Positions 20,083 to 29,837 are shown, counted from the first letter of the stretch. The stretch is DNA of 64,000 nucleotides from an uncultured Amylibacter sp. (GCA_947497475.1 CANMGS010000001.1:806001-870000), one strand, 5' to 3'. Numbers and translations: made by a program. Notes: generated by a model not told the origin, from the sequence alone.

Positions 20083-20970
20083 AGCAGAGATTTCCAGTTC
20101 TTTCGCTGCTCTATATTCCTCTGCACCGCGTGCTTCTTTCCACGCACAATATGCCGCCATTCGCCAATTATAAAACGGCGCCATTTTATTGTAACGATCT
20201 CGAACTGTGACATCAGGATATGCCTCGATAAACGCAGCGCATTCTGCCTTTGTTAAAACTGACCCACGATAAACATGTTGCATGGCAGGGGATAAAAACA
20301 TCGCTAAGTCTTCTACCGGATCGCCAGAACCAGGGCATTGCCAATCTATCATCCGAACACCATCTACAGTTTGAATTAAATTACCAGCAACCACATCCGT
20401 ATGAACAAAGCATTGTGTTCCAGCTGCAGCAATCTTGCCATTTGGTTTCAACGCTTTAAGTCTATCTGCATCAACTGGCTTAGCGTCTTTCAAAATATCC
20501 AAAGTCTGCGCAACCACAGAATCGGAACCCATTGCCAACACACGCAATCCTTCTGGAATTGGTTCCGCATGAATACGCGCCAATAGCTGCGCCACAGAAA
20601 TCACATCATTATTCCAGTCAGTCCCATGCAAATATTCATAAACCAGCACATCGCCGAATGTAGTTCTATTAAAACAAACCGCTTCAGGCGCAACACCTTT
20701 ACCTGATAACTGTTTTAGACAATCATATTCTGATTGCGGGGCATTCTCATAAAGGGGGTTCTGTGTACTTTCGCTGTAAAGCTTACAAACCAAATCACGT
20801 GTTCCAGAGATTTTCCAAACACGATTGGTACGCCCACCCGCCAAAGGGGTGAAAACATCTTTCGTCTGAATGATATTGTCATTCACCAAAAGCTGCCGAA
20901 CTTGATCTTCGATATTACGCAAATCGTTTTCCCCTCTCTCATGACGTTCTAGAGATAGGGGGAAATGCAA
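20065..20970 (-). CDS. phosphotransferase family (choline/aminoglycoside kinase-like) protein
   Basis: Up to 301 residues; a TTG at 20922 with GAGAGGGG just upstream is a likely alternative start (285 residues). The catalytic Brenner motif is FVHTDVVAGNLIQ (HxDxxxxN), followed by the metal-binding MIDWQCPGSGDP, and an N-terminal PLAGGRTNRVWKI is the nucleotide-binding loop. Relatives include choline, thiamine and aminoglycoside kinases; the substrate here is unknown. The gene faces ubiB and their ends overlap by 18 nt. Confidence 0.8.
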   Translation of the reverse strand: MHFPLSLERHERGENDLRNIEDQVRQLLVNDNIIQTKDVFTPLAGGRTNRVWKISGTRDLVCKLYSESTQNPLYENAPQSEYDCLKQLSGKGVAPEAVCFNRTTFGDVLVYEYLHGTDWNNDVISVAQLLARIHAEPIPEGLRVLAMGSDSVVAQTLDILKDAKPVDADRLKALKPNGKIAAAGTQCFVHTDVVAGNLIQTVDGVRMIDWQCPGSGDPVEDLAMFLSPAMQHVYRGSVLTKAECAAFIEAYPDVTVRDRYNKMAPFYNWRMAAYCAWKEARGAEEYRAAKELEISALEKVS

Positions 20971-21028
20971 TCAAGCACACAAAATACGGTTGATTTCGAA
21001 CTTTGCATATGGCTTTAGATAAATGAGT

Positions 21029-21105
21029 GGCTCTGTGGCTCAACTGGATAGAGCAGCCCCCTCCTAAGGGGCAGGTTGCAGGTTCGAATCCCGCCAGGGT
21101 CACCA
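21029..21105 (+). tRNA. tRNA-Arg (anticodon CCT)
   Basis: The 77-base sequence folds as a cloverleaf: acceptor GGCTCTG with CAGGGTC (two G-U pairs), D stem GCTC/GAGC, anticodon stem GCCCC/GGGGC with loop CTCCTAA (anticodon CCT at 21063-21065), variable loop AGGTT, T stem GCAGG/CCCGC with loop TTCGAAT. CCA is encoded at 21103-21105. A partial copy of its 3' part lies at 31195-31240, so it probably served as an attachment site. Confidence 0.95.
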
Positions 21106-21269
21106 TAAAAAACCCTATAAAACAAAGAGTTTATATAATTTTAACAAAATCCCAAAATCACCAATTAACGCCAATTAACGCGTACAGTCCGTACAATTCC
21201 CGTACAGTAGTGACATGTTTCGTTCTGAAAAAACAACTCCACCACAGCTGTATAACACCGTGACTTAGT
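21106..21269. repeat. tRNA-proximal repeat region (direct CCAATTAACG and CGTACA motifs)
   Basis: Just downstream of the tRNA are two head-to-tail copies of CCAATTAACG (about 21160-21180), then three related CGTACA-type elements (CGTACAG, CCGTACA, CCGTACAG) between 21180 and 21208. Similar CCGTACA/CGTACAG elements reappear near 31113-31131 by the tRNA fragment. The layout resembles arm-type integrase sites near attachment sites. There is no gene in this gap. Confidence 0.45.
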
Positions 21270-21974
21270 TTAGACAGAGTCAGTTAATCCTCCATCCACC
21301 CGTAGATTTTGACCAGTGACATAACTCGAAATATCTGTTGCCAAGAATGCTACAGTCTCTGACAGCTCGCGCACTTCGGCGTATCGACCCGCTGGAATAC
21401 GTGCAACACGGTCTGGCTTTTCTGGCAGACTATCAATGAACCCTGGCAATACATTGTTCATGCGAATGCCTTCGGCTGCATATTTCGTACTGAACAGTTT
21501 GGTGAAACTGGCTAAACTCGCACGGAAAATTGCAGATGTTGGAAAATCTGGGTCAGGTTCAAATGCTGCAAATGTGGAAATATTTACAATCGAACCAGAT
21601 CCTTGTTTTTGCATAATCGGTAGAACCATACGCGAAATACGAACAACATTCATGAAATAGCAATCCATACCGATGTGCCAGTTTTCATCTGTGATATCCA
21701 TAATGGGACCGTTCGGACCATGACCTGTGCAATTAATCACAGCATCTATACGCCCAAAACGATCCATTGATGCATCTACAAAAGCTTGCAAATCCTCCAC
21801 AATCATATTTGAGCCGGTAAAACCTAAACCGCCCAATTCTTTCCCAAGCGCTTCGCCTTTGCCAGAGGATGACATGACAGCGACTTCATAGCCAATTTCA
21901 GACATTTTTTTAGCGCTATCGGCACCAATGCCGCTTCCGCCGCCAACAATTAATACTACTGGTTTATCAGTCAT
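21270..21974 (-). CDS. SDR-family protein with altered active site
   Basis: 234 residues with a Rossmann N-terminus (VLIVGGGSGIGADSAKKM) and the NAG-like VINCTGHG strand, so it is a classical short-chain dehydrogenase/reductase fold. The usual catalytic YxxxK is not seen: the aligned stretch reads FPTSAIFRASLASFTK, with Ser in place of Tyr and Arg in place of Lys. Such variants occur in some carbohydrate-related SDR subgroups. It is the last gene of the seven-gene operon, 3 nt after the uronate-dehydrogenase-like gene. Its reaction is unknown. Confidence 0.8.
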   Translation of the reverse strand: MTDKPVVLIVGGGSGIGADSAKKMSEIGYEVAVMSSSGKGEALGKELGGLGFTGSNMIVEDLQAFVDASMDRFGRIDAVINCTGHGPNGPIMDITDENWHIGMDCYFMNVVRISRMVLPIMQKQGSGSIVNISTFAAFEPDPDFPTSAIFRASLASFTKLFSTKYAAEGIRMNNVLPGFIDSLPEKPDRVARIPAGRYAEVRELSETVAFLATDISSYVTGQNLRVDGGLTDSV

Positions 21975-21977
21975 ATC

Positions 21978-22835
21978 TTAATCCTCGCTTTGTGATGCCG
22001 TTTTCTCATTCAAGTTCAACTCTGCCAAACCACTGTTCCCCAATGGGATAGAGGCAAAAGGCCCGCCATGACACATATTACCAGGATCAGTTGCGTCTAA
22101 CGTTCCTGCTTCTGCAAAAATCTCTTTTGCAAACTGTTCCGCATTATCTTTTGGACGATAGCCAATGAAGCTTGCTTTAGCATTATCGACAGGGGTGCGG
22201 TCATTGTTTGAGACACCATAGATCACAGAGAAGCCGCATACGGGTGTTGTGACACAGCGTTCGACTAATAAGGCCAAGTCGGGGTATGACAACCAAGAGC
22301 CAACCGCGCGTGGGTTTGTCACATTTGCACATGATAGAATACGCATGCAAATGGCTTCAACACCACGCTTGTCCCAATACAAGCTTGCCAAGTCTTCAGA
22401 GAAGCATTTCGCAAGACCATAAAACGTATCAGGACGGTGGGGTGCATCTGTACCGATAAAATCATTCTTAGGGTGCATACCAACAGCGTGAATGGAACTG
22501 GCATAAACCACACGGCGCACACCATTGCGATAGGCCGCTTCCCAGATGTTATAAGCCCCAATGATGTTTGGGCCTAAGATCGTATCAAAAGAGGCTTCAT
22601 CGCCGTAAGCGCCAAAATGGACAACCATATCTGCGCCTTTGAGCAAAGCTTCCATTTCATCAAGGCTGGTTAAGTCTGCTTTTATATATGTCTCATTTGG
22701 CAACAAGTTTTCTACAGTGTCTGCCAAGTCCGTTGAGACAAACTCATCCGCAAGTTTGGCAACATGTTCACGAAGATAAGAGCCAAGACGGCCAGCGGCA
22801 CCTGTTAAAACGATTTTTTTCATAGCAGTACTCAT
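21978..22835 (-). CDS. NAD-dependent epimerase/dehydratase, uronate dehydrogenase-like
   Basis: 285 residues. The N-terminal Rossmann motif LTGAAGRLGSYLR, the HFGAYGDE segment, the N-x-x-G-AYNIWEAAYRNG helix, the ASSIHAVGMH loop and the YxxxK active site (FYGLAKCF) match uronate dehydrogenase (Udh), which oxidises galacturonate or glucuronate to an aldarolactone; close relatives may act on other sugar acids. It overlaps the upstream aminotransferase stop by 4 nt (ATGA). No other uronate genes are present, so the substrate stays open. Confidence 0.75.
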   Translation of the reverse strand: MSTAMKKIVLTGAAGRLGSYLREHVAKLADEFVSTDLADTVENLLPNETYIKADLTSLDEMEALLKGADMVVHFGAYGDEASFDTILGPNIIGAYNIWEAAYRNGVRRVVYASSIHAVGMHPKNDFIGTDAPHRPDTFYGLAKCFSEDLASLYWDKRGVEAICMRILSCANVTNPRAVGSWLSYPDLALLVERCVTTPVCGFSVIYGVSNNDRTPVDNAKASFIGYRPKDNAEQFAKEIFAEAGTLDATDPGNMCHGGPFASIPLGNSGLAELNLNEKTASQSED

Positions 22836-24046
22836 TTTTCTTTTGGTGTGAGTTTTGAAACACTATCCGCAATACGGTCCATTGCTTCATTTAAAATATC
22901 TTCGGATGTCGCTGTGGAAATCCGAAAAAATGGCGACAGATCATAAGCAGATCCAGGAACTGATGCTACTTTTGCATCCTTTAAAAGATAATCAGAAAAT
23001 GCGATGTCATCTTTGATGATGTCACCTTCTGGTGTTTTCGCACCGATATAAGCAGCGCAACCAATATAGGCATAAAAAGCACCGCCTGGAGCATCTAAGG
23101 TTAGGCCATTCGTTTCAGCAACACGGTTAACAATCAGGTTTCTACGTTTTTCAAAAGCCGCATTAAATTTGCGCACCTCATCTTGTGGGCCATTCAACGC
23201 CGCAGTTGCAGCCGCTTGAGCTACCGAACATGCACCCGAGCAAATCTGTGATTGTACTTTGACCATAGCATTAATCAGCTTAGATGGGCCAGCGCCGTAT
23301 CCAATACGCCACCCAGTCATTGCATAAGCTTTAGAAACGCCATTCACGATAAGAGTTTGATCGCGTAAATCTGGGTTGGCTTCCGTAAAAGATGTAAACA
23401 TCTGACCGTCAAACAGAATATGTTCATAGATTTCATCAGACATGACCAAAAGATTTGGGTACTTGGCAATAACTGCGCCCAAGGTTTTTAGCTCTTCAGG
23501 TGTATATGTCACCCCAGATGGGTTCGAAGGTGTATTGATTAACAACCACCGTGTTTTAGGCGTAATTGCCGCTTCTAACATTTCAGGTGTTAAACGAAAG
23601 CCGTTCTCTGCAGAGCATGGCAATACTTTCGGCGCACCGCCCAAGATCAATACAATATCTTTGTATTGGCCAAAATAAGGGGCGCATAGCAGAACTTCAT
23701 CACCTGCTTCTAATGTTGCCATAAATGCGTTGAACAAGACCTGCTTGGCACCATTTGAAACGATGACCTCATCTGGTGTGTATGTAAGGTTATTCTCACG
23801 CGCCAATTTACCTAAAACCGCATTCTTCATCTCTGCAGTACCGCCTGTTGGCGGATACCGCGTTTGACCTGCTTTTGCAGCTTGATAAGCAGCTTCTACA
23901 ATGTGCGCTGGCGTATCGAAATCTGGTTCGCCTAAACCAAGATCAATAACATCATGCCCTTCAGCTTTGAGCGCCTTTGCTGCCTGACTAACTGCAGCAG
24001 ATGCCGAAGGTTTTACTGGTGTTAAGCGTGAAGAGGCATAGTTCAT
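22832..24046 (-). CDS. class I PLP-dependent aminotransferase
   Basis: 404 residues of the aspartate/aromatic aminotransferase fold type I. Visible are the N-terminal GLGEPDFDTPAHI, the NTPSNPSGV loop that contacts PLP, the MSDEIYEHILFDG strand, and the PLP lysine in NGVSKAYAMTGWRIGY (Lys about 239). The length and motifs fit aspartate aminotransferase-like enzymes; the amino donor or acceptor in this pathway is unknown. The start overlaps the aldolase stop (ATGA). Confidence 0.88.
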   Translation of the reverse strand: MNYASSRLTPVKPSASAAVSQAAKALKAEGHDVIDLGLGEPDFDTPAHIVEAAYQAAKAGQTRYPPTGGTAEMKNAVLGKLARENNLTYTPDEVIVSNGAKQVLFNAFMATLEAGDEVLLCAPYFGQYKDIVLILGGAPKVLPCSAENGFRLTPEMLEAAITPKTRWLLINTPSNPSGVTYTPEELKTLGAVIAKYPNLLVMSDEIYEHILFDGQMFTSFTEANPDLRDQTLIVNGVSKAYAMTGWRIGYGAGPSKLINAMVKVQSQICSGACSVAQAAATAALNGPQDEVRKFNAAFEKRRNLIVNRVAETNGLTLDAPGGAFYAYIGCAAYIGAKTPEGDIIKDDIAFSDYLLKDAKVASVPGSAYDLSPFFRISTATSEDILNEAMDRIADSVSKLTPKEK

Positions 24047-24816
24047 TTAATATCCTTCTTCACATTTGCCAAAAGAGCTTCAGAACTGCGCGCCAACAAA
24101 GCTGTATCCATACCGCAAGCAACAAATGTAAAACCATCATTCAAAAGCTTGGCAGCAAAAGCCGGATCAAGCACAAGAGTCCCCACTGGTATACCTTTGT
24201 CCATAAGTTTTTGGGCGACAGGTAAAATATGCTCCCAAACCTCATCATCCATAGGTCTGCCAATTTTACCAAGATCTGCTGCGATATCAGATGGACCAAA
24301 GAATACCCCGTGAACGCCATCAACGGCAGCAATATCTTCTGCATTGTTTAGGGCTTCAATTGTCTCCAATTGTAAAATGATTGTGGTTTCTTCTTCGATG
24401 CGTTCAAAATAATCAGTGATACGGCCGAATTTCGCGGCACGCGTAGATCCACTTACACCGCGCACACCACGTGGCGGGTAACGTGTGGCGGCAACTGCTT
24501 TTTCAGCCTCTTCAACATTTTGAACCATGGGAAAGACCAACCCATTTGCACCGATGTCCAATAAACGTTTCACTTTGACAGTGTCATTCCAATCTGGGCG
24601 TACAAGTGCTGTTGTTGGATAGGCTTCAAAGGCTTGCAGTTGTGATAAAACCGAATGGTAATCGTTTGGCGAATGTTCCATATCTACCACCACCCAATCA
24701 TAACCAGCGCTGGCAATAATTTCGGCGGCAAAGTTGTTGCCGTATCCGACCCAAAGGCCAATTTGCTTTTCGCCTTTTTTGATGGCTTGTGTGAAAGGGT
24801 TTATGGGAAGTTTCAT
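24043..24816 (-). CDS. HpcH/HpaI-family class II aldolase
   Basis: 257 residues of the HpcH/HpaI family, divalent-metal aldolases that split 4-hydroxy-2-oxo acids into pyruvate and an aldehyde. The catalytic His is in VVVDMEHSPND (about 42-52), metal ligands lie in LQLETIEALNN and FFGPSDIAADLG, and GVRGVSGSTRAA holds the conserved Arg. In this operon it may cleave the carbon skeleton made by the dehydrogenases and aminotransferase. It overlaps the FAD oxidoreductase stop by one base. Confidence 0.87.
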   Translation of the reverse strand: MKLPINPFTQAIKKGEKQIGLWVGYGNNFAAEIIASAGYDWVVVDMEHSPNDYHSVLSQLQAFEAYPTTALVRPDWNDTVKVKRLLDIGANGLVFPMVQNVEEAEKAVAATRYPPRGVRGVSGSTRAAKFGRITDYFERIEEETTIILQLETIEALNNAEDIAAVDGVHGVFFGPSDIAADLGKIGRPMDDEVWEHILPVAQKLMDKGIPVGTLVLDPAFAAKLLNDGFTFVACGMDTALLARSSEALLANVKKDIK

Positions 24817-26039
24817 CAGATCACGGCCTTTTCAATAAAGGGTTCATTTCGAACGATACGGTTGTAATCGAACACAGATAAATCAAGGGTTCGGTATTCG
24901 CCGTATGTCAAAAGTTCTGCTACGCCACGCCCCATTGCTGGGGATTGTTGTAGGCCATGACCAGAGTCGCCATTTAAGAAATAGAAATTCTCAACCTGAT
25001 CATGATGGCCGATGATCATGTTATGATCAAAAACGTTATAGGCGTAATGCCCCGCCCATTCATGCGTGACTTTGATGGCTTCAAATTGTGGAATACGCAT
25101 CGCTAAAACGGGCCATATATGATCCTGCCACAGGTTTGGGTCCAATTCGAAATCATCATACTCAACAGCGGGGTCGTAATCAGCGTGGCCACCCGCTTGA
25201 TAGTTATTTGCGCCTTCCTGACGGACATGCACACCAGATGGATCAATTGTCAGCGGCAAAGGACGGTCTAATTTATGTTCGGCATCAAATATCCATGTGA
25301 ACCGTTTACGTGGTTCAACAGGAATTGTAATGCCCGCCATTTTTGCGGTTTCCGCCGCGCGTGCACCAGTGCAATTTACAATCTTACCACAAGAAATTAC
25401 TTCACCAGATTTCAGGGTTAAGCTTTCAACATGCGTACCCGCCGAATTCTTTGTCATCGTGGCGACTTCATTGGTGATATATTCCACACCGCGTTCGCGT
25501 GCAGACTTACGCCACCAGTCAAAGACTGTGATGGAATCCCAATATCCTTCATCAATTAGGTTTAAACTGCCCAGAACAATATCATCAACATTGTAGAATG
25601 GATAAGCGGCTTTGATTTCGTCTGGCGTCAGTAGTTTCGTGCCTGCACCCGCAGCAACTTGAACCTCATGACTTTCACGTAAAACATTTGCAAAGCTTTC
25701 TGTATCCGCCAGATACATGTAGCCAAAATTCTGGATTTTCAATTCAGGAACACGGTCATCATTACCCATGTAATCGCGCAAATTCTTCACAAAATCCGCG
25801 GCGAATTGTGAACATTTCACATTAATCTCACTGCTGAATTGCTGACGCATACAGCTGTTGGTGGCCCCTGTGCAGGAAAATTGATAACTTGGGTCTTTTT
25901 CAACAACCAGAACGCGACCATCAAAGTCGGGATTATCTGTTAGAAACCATGCAACAGAGGCGCCCATGATTGCCCCGCCAACAATCACAACGTCATATTT
26001 GGTTTGTTGCGGCGCTTGCAATGCTGTGTTTTTAGTCAT
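24816..26039 (-). CDS. FAD-dependent oxidoreductase (DAO family)
   Basis: 407 residues of the D-amino-acid oxidase/glycine oxidase/sarcosine oxidase superfamily. The FAD-binding motif VVIVGGAIMGASVAWFL is at about 17-33, and the C-terminal NGDSGHGLQQSPAMGRGVAELL matches the family's conserved C-terminal FAD contact. It likely oxidises an amine or amino-acid nitrogen released by the hydantoinase. Its start overlaps the hyuB stop by one base (TAATG). Confidence 0.85.
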   Translation of the reverse strand: MTKNTALQAPQQTKYDVVIVGGAIMGASVAWFLTDNPDFDGRVLVVEKDPSYQFSCTGATNSCMRQQFSSEINVKCSQFAADFVKNLRDYMGNDDRVPELKIQNFGYMYLADTESFANVLRESHEVQVAAGAGTKLLTPDEIKAAYPFYNVDDIVLGSLNLIDEGYWDSITVFDWWRKSARERGVEYITNEVATMTKNSAGTHVESLTLKSGEVISCGKIVNCTGARAAETAKMAGITIPVEPRKRFTWIFDAEHKLDRPLPLTIDPSGVHVRQEGANNYQAGGHADYDPAVEYDDFELDPNLWQDHIWPVLAMRIPQFEAIKVTHEWAGHYAYNVFDHNMIIGHHDQVENFYFLNGDSGHGLQQSPAMGRGVAELLTYGEYRTLDLSVFDYNRIVRNEPFIEKAVI

Positions 26040-27748
26040 TATACAGCCTCTCCCTTTTTAACTGCATTTAGGATTTTTGCTATGTCATTGTCTGACATTC
26101 CGTAATCCTCTTTAGCGACTTTGGCAGAAATATACCCCCGTGCAAGGTCTCTGCGTACAAGCTCCGGATCGCGTTCACTTGGCTTGCCATAACCAGCACC
26201 ACCTGGGAAGGACAGCATAACGCGCCTGCCGTGTGGTACGAACTGTTTGCCCTTGCCGTTCATTTTCGTGCCGTCATCTTGGGCAATCTCAGTCGCAGCG
26301 CCATCTGCACCACCTTGGCGCCCCTGTGCGGGATGATCAACACGGTCAAACATGGCTTGGAAATCAAATTCATGGCCTTCAGTTGCACCAACTTCCATAT
26401 ATTGCCCTAAACCACCACGTTGTTTGCCAGCACCACCACTGTCTGGGCGTAATTCTTTGCGCCAAATGATTACGGGACCTACATGTTCAGTCGCTTCAAT
26501 CGGCATGGTCATCACACCAGATGGAAAAGCCGTTGCATTTAATCCATCATGCATAGGGCGCGCCCCTGAACCACCAGAATTAAATGTCAGTACTTCTGAA
26601 CGCACAGCGCCCTTTGGTGCTGGTGCATCTGTGCGTGGGCGCAAAGAGACCTGAAAGTTACACAAACAACCAGCACCTTCCGCTGGCACAACATTTGGTA
26701 GGATTTTATCCAAAGCGTTGTAAATTGTATCTGGCACAAAATGACCAACGATATGGCGCAACGCGACAGGGGCTGGATGGATTGCATTCACGATGGAATT
26801 CACAGGAGCAACCATTTCAAACGGCGCAAGCGATGCTGCATTGTTTGGAATTTCAGGTGCAATCGCACATTTCAAAGCATAACAAGCATAAGCTTTGGCA
26901 TAGACCATTGGGCAGTTGATGCCCTTTTTATCCAAACCTGATGTGCCCTCAAAATCAGACACAATGCGGTCTTCTTCGATGCTCAATTTCACCTTCAATG
27001 TGATTGGATTGTCAAAGCCATCCACTGTTAATTCACCTGTTGCTATTTCGCGCGGCAAAGCCGCAATCCGTTCGAGTGTAGCGCGGCGAGAGTTTTCCAA
27101 TATGAATGCAGCGATGCCATTAAGGTCTGAAAGATCGAATTCTTCCATCATCTCAACCAAGCGGCGATGACCGATTTCATTACATGTTGCCAAAGCATAC
27201 ATATCGCCAATCAATTGATCGGGTTCGCGCACATTTCCACGTACAATGCGAACCAATGTCTGATCAACTGTACCTTGATCTGCGAATTTCATAATTGGGA
27301 TATACAAACCTTCTTCATAAACAGATGCTGCATCCGCCCCAAAACCACGGCCGCCAATATCTACGATATGTGCCGTACAGGCAAAGAACCCAACAAGCTT
27401 GCCTTTGTGAAAGGATGGGCTGACAATAGTTATGTCATGCAGGTGGCCCGTACCTTCCCATGGGTCGTTGGTAATATAGACGTCACCCTCTAAAATATTA
27501 TCTCTTCCAATACGGCGAATAAAGTGGCCAACAGCATCTGCCATGGCGTTCACATGTCCAGGCGTGCCCGTCACAGCCTGCGCCAACATTTGTCCGTCTA
27601 TGTCGTAAACCCCCGCAGACAAATCACCAGCTTCACGTACTGATGTTGAAAAGGCAGTGCGAACCAAGGCTTGTGCTTGTTCTTCAACAACCGAAATCAT
27701 GCGGTTCCACATAACCTGATACGGAACGTTTGATGTGTTCTGTGTCAT
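26039..27748 (-). CDS. hydantoinase B / 5-oxoprolinase-type subunit
   Basis: 569 residues of the HyuB/N-methylhydantoinase B family, the partner of HyuA in ATP-dependent opening of hydantoins, 5-oxoproline or related lactams. Recognisable segments are REAGDLSAGVYD near 36-47, NDPWEGTGHLHDI near 108-120 and the Gly-rich C-terminal FPGGAGYGKPSERD. The start is the ATG at 27748, 10 nt after the hyuA stop. The pair fits a lactam- or hydantoin-opening first step for this operon; the true substrate is unknown. Confidence 0.88.
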   Translation of the reverse strand: MTQNTSNVPYQVMWNRMISVVEEQAQALVRTAFSTSVREAGDLSAGVYDIDGQMLAQAVTGTPGHVNAMADAVGHFIRRIGRDNILEGDVYITNDPWEGTGHLHDITIVSPSFHKGKLVGFFACTAHIVDIGGRGFGADAASVYEEGLYIPIMKFADQGTVDQTLVRIVRGNVREPDQLIGDMYALATCNEIGHRRLVEMMEEFDLSDLNGIAAFILENSRRATLERIAALPREIATGELTVDGFDNPITLKVKLSIEEDRIVSDFEGTSGLDKKGINCPMVYAKAYACYALKCAIAPEIPNNAASLAPFEMVAPVNSIVNAIHPAPVALRHIVGHFVPDTIYNALDKILPNVVPAEGAGCLCNFQVSLRPRTDAPAPKGAVRSEVLTFNSGGSGARPMHDGLNATAFPSGVMTMPIEATEHVGPVIIWRKELRPDSGGAGKQRGGLGQYMEVGATEGHEFDFQAMFDRVDHPAQGRQGGADGAATEIAQDDGTKMNGKGKQFVPHGRRVMLSFPGGAGYGKPSERDPELVRRDLARGYISAKVAKEDYGMSDNDIAKILNAVKKGEAV

Positions 27749-27758
27749 GCGATCTCTC

Positions 27759-29837
27759 CTAAACCTTCGTCACGATATCAATACAACCATCTGGCTGTTT
27801 GATCGCGCGTCTGCTGGATGGCAGAATAATTGTTGTTTCGTCCTCGGTGATGGCAGATGGACCTTGGACGGTTTCGCCAATATTCATCTCAGTCCGTAGT
27901 ACCACAGATGTATCAACCGCTTTTGATAAGGCTGGGTCAAACATCGTACGTGTTGTTTCTATCTTTGCAGCAGTGCCATCTGATGCTGCTTTGATTGGTT
28001 CCACTGCTTGGCTTGGGGTTGTAGCATTCACAGACCAAACTGTAATTTCAACATCCATACCATCCACTGCACGCCCAAAGAGATTGATGTAATCTGTTTC
28101 AAACAACTCTTGGAATTCGGCGGCATTCGGGTTCATTGCCTGCTCTTCGCTCAATGTAATGGGGATTTCCCAGCCTTGACCAGAATAACGCATGTAGACT
28201 TTGAATTCTGAGAGGATATCTGCGGTTTCATCGCAATTGCGCACAAACCCCGTCGCTTCTGTTTTCAACTCCGTCAACAGGTTTGTAATCACATCAGGAT
28301 TAAAATCTGAAAGCTTCATGTAAACCGAACGGTTTGCTTCAAAACTAAATGGGGCTCGCAAAAATCCAATTGCTGATCCAACACCAGCACCTGTTGGAAC
28401 CAATAAACGATCAACGCCAAGTTTTTCGCACAAACGTCCAGCGTGCAATGGGGCTGCACCACCAAATGCGATCATTGTGTATTCAGACAGGTCTTCACCA
28501 TTTTCAACCGCATGTACACGCGCCGCATTGGCCATATTTTCATCCACAACTTCTGCCAAACCAAATGCAGCTGTTTGCGCATCCATATCCAATGTTTGCC
28601 CCAGAACGGTTTCCAATGCGTCTGCCGAACTGTCTGTATGCAGCTTGATGGAACCACCTGCAAAATTATCAGGATCAAGTTTACCCAATACAAGATCAGC
28701 ATCCGTTACGGCTGGTTTTGTACCACCACGACCATAACAGGCAGGACCAGGTTCAGAGCCTGCAGATTCAGGGCCAACCCGAATTTGGCGCATACTGTCT
28801 ACATGGGCTAGTGATCCACCGCCTGCACCGATTTCAACCATATCAATCACAGGGATTGATATCGGCATACCAGAACCTTTTTTAAAACGATATGTACGTG
28901 CCACTTCAAAAACACGGCTGGTTTTTGGCGTCTGATCTTTAATCAAACAAATCTTAGCCGTTGTGCCGCCCATGTCAAAAGACAGCACTTTGTCCAATCC
29001 ATAGCGGGCAGCGATATTTGCAGCAAAAACAGCGCCGCCTGCGGGGCCAGATTCGACCAAACGAACAGGAAAATCAGCCGCGCTTTCGATGGAAATAATG
29101 CCACCACCAGAATGCATCAAAAAGATATTACAAGATACACCTTCATCGTTTAGTCGTCCTTCAAGACGACCCAAATAACTCTTCATCAACGGTTTGATGT
29201 ATGCATTTGCAACAACTGTATTGAAACGTTCATATTCGCGCATCTGCGGAGAGACTTCACACGACAAAGAAACCATCGCATTAGGGATATTCTCTTCAAT
29301 GACGTCACGGACCATTTTTTCATGCGTATCATTCAGATACGAATGGATTAAACCAACAGCGATACTTTGATATCCAGCCTCTTTAATCTCATCTACCAAC
29401 CCTTCGACATCTGATCGCTTTAACTCAATAAGAGCGTTACCCATAGCATCCATACGCTCTTCTAATGTATAGCGCTGTTGGCGTGGCAATAGAGGTTCCG
29501 GCAGATTTAAGTTTAAATCATATTGCTCAAAACGCGATTCTGTTCGCATCTCGATGACATCACGAAAACCTTGTGTTGTGATAAGAGCTGTTTTGGCACC
29601 ACGTCGTTCAATCAAAGCGTTTGTCGCTAACGTTGTACCATGGATGATTTGCCCAACATCTGATGGCTTCACACCAGCTTTGCTACACACTTGTTGCATA
29701 CCATCTATAATTGCGTCTTCAGGCGCCGCATATGTTGTTAGTACTTTCGTCGAGTATTGTGTTTCGCCAATCTCAAGAACGACGTCGGTAAATGTGCCCC
29801 CGATATCAACGCCCATTCGAATTGAAGATGTATCCAT
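27759..29837 (-). CDS. hydantoinase A / 5-oxoprolinase-type subunit
   Basis: 692 residues of the HyuA family, an ASKHA-fold ATPase subunit. The N-terminal phosphate loop MGVDIGGTFTDVVLE is at about 8-22, HGTTLATNALIERRGA near 66-81, and a second ATP motif SFDMGGTTAKICLI near 290-303. It works with HyuB. As the first structural gene of the operon it sits 120 nt downstream of the LysR gene, with a palindrome in between. The C-terminal part (after about 520) is the usual HyuA extension. Confidence 0.9.
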   Translation of the reverse strand: MDTSSIRMGVDIGGTFTDVVLEIGETQYSTKVLTTYAAPEDAIIDGMQQVCSKAGVKPSDVGQIIHGTTLATNALIERRGAKTALITTQGFRDVIEMRTESRFEQYDLNLNLPEPLLPRQQRYTLEERMDAMGNALIELKRSDVEGLVDEIKEAGYQSIAVGLIHSYLNDTHEKMVRDVIEENIPNAMVSLSCEVSPQMREYERFNTVVANAYIKPLMKSYLGRLEGRLNDEGVSCNIFLMHSGGGIISIESAADFPVRLVESGPAGGAVFAANIAARYGLDKVLSFDMGGTTAKICLIKDQTPKTSRVFEVARTYRFKKGSGMPISIPVIDMVEIGAGGGSLAHVDSMRQIRVGPESAGSEPGPACYGRGGTKPAVTDADLVLGKLDPDNFAGGSIKLHTDSSADALETVLGQTLDMDAQTAAFGLAEVVDENMANAARVHAVENGEDLSEYTMIAFGGAAPLHAGRLCEKLGVDRLLVPTGAGVGSAIGFLRAPFSFEANRSVYMKLSDFNPDVITNLLTELKTEATGFVRNCDETADILSEFKVYMRYSGQGWEIPITLSEEQAMNPNAAEFQELFETDYINLFGRAVDGMDVEITVWSVNATTPSQAVEPIKAASDGTAAKIETTRTMFDPALSKAVDTSVVLRTEMNIGETVQGPSAITEDETTIILPSSRRAIKQPDGCIDIVTKV

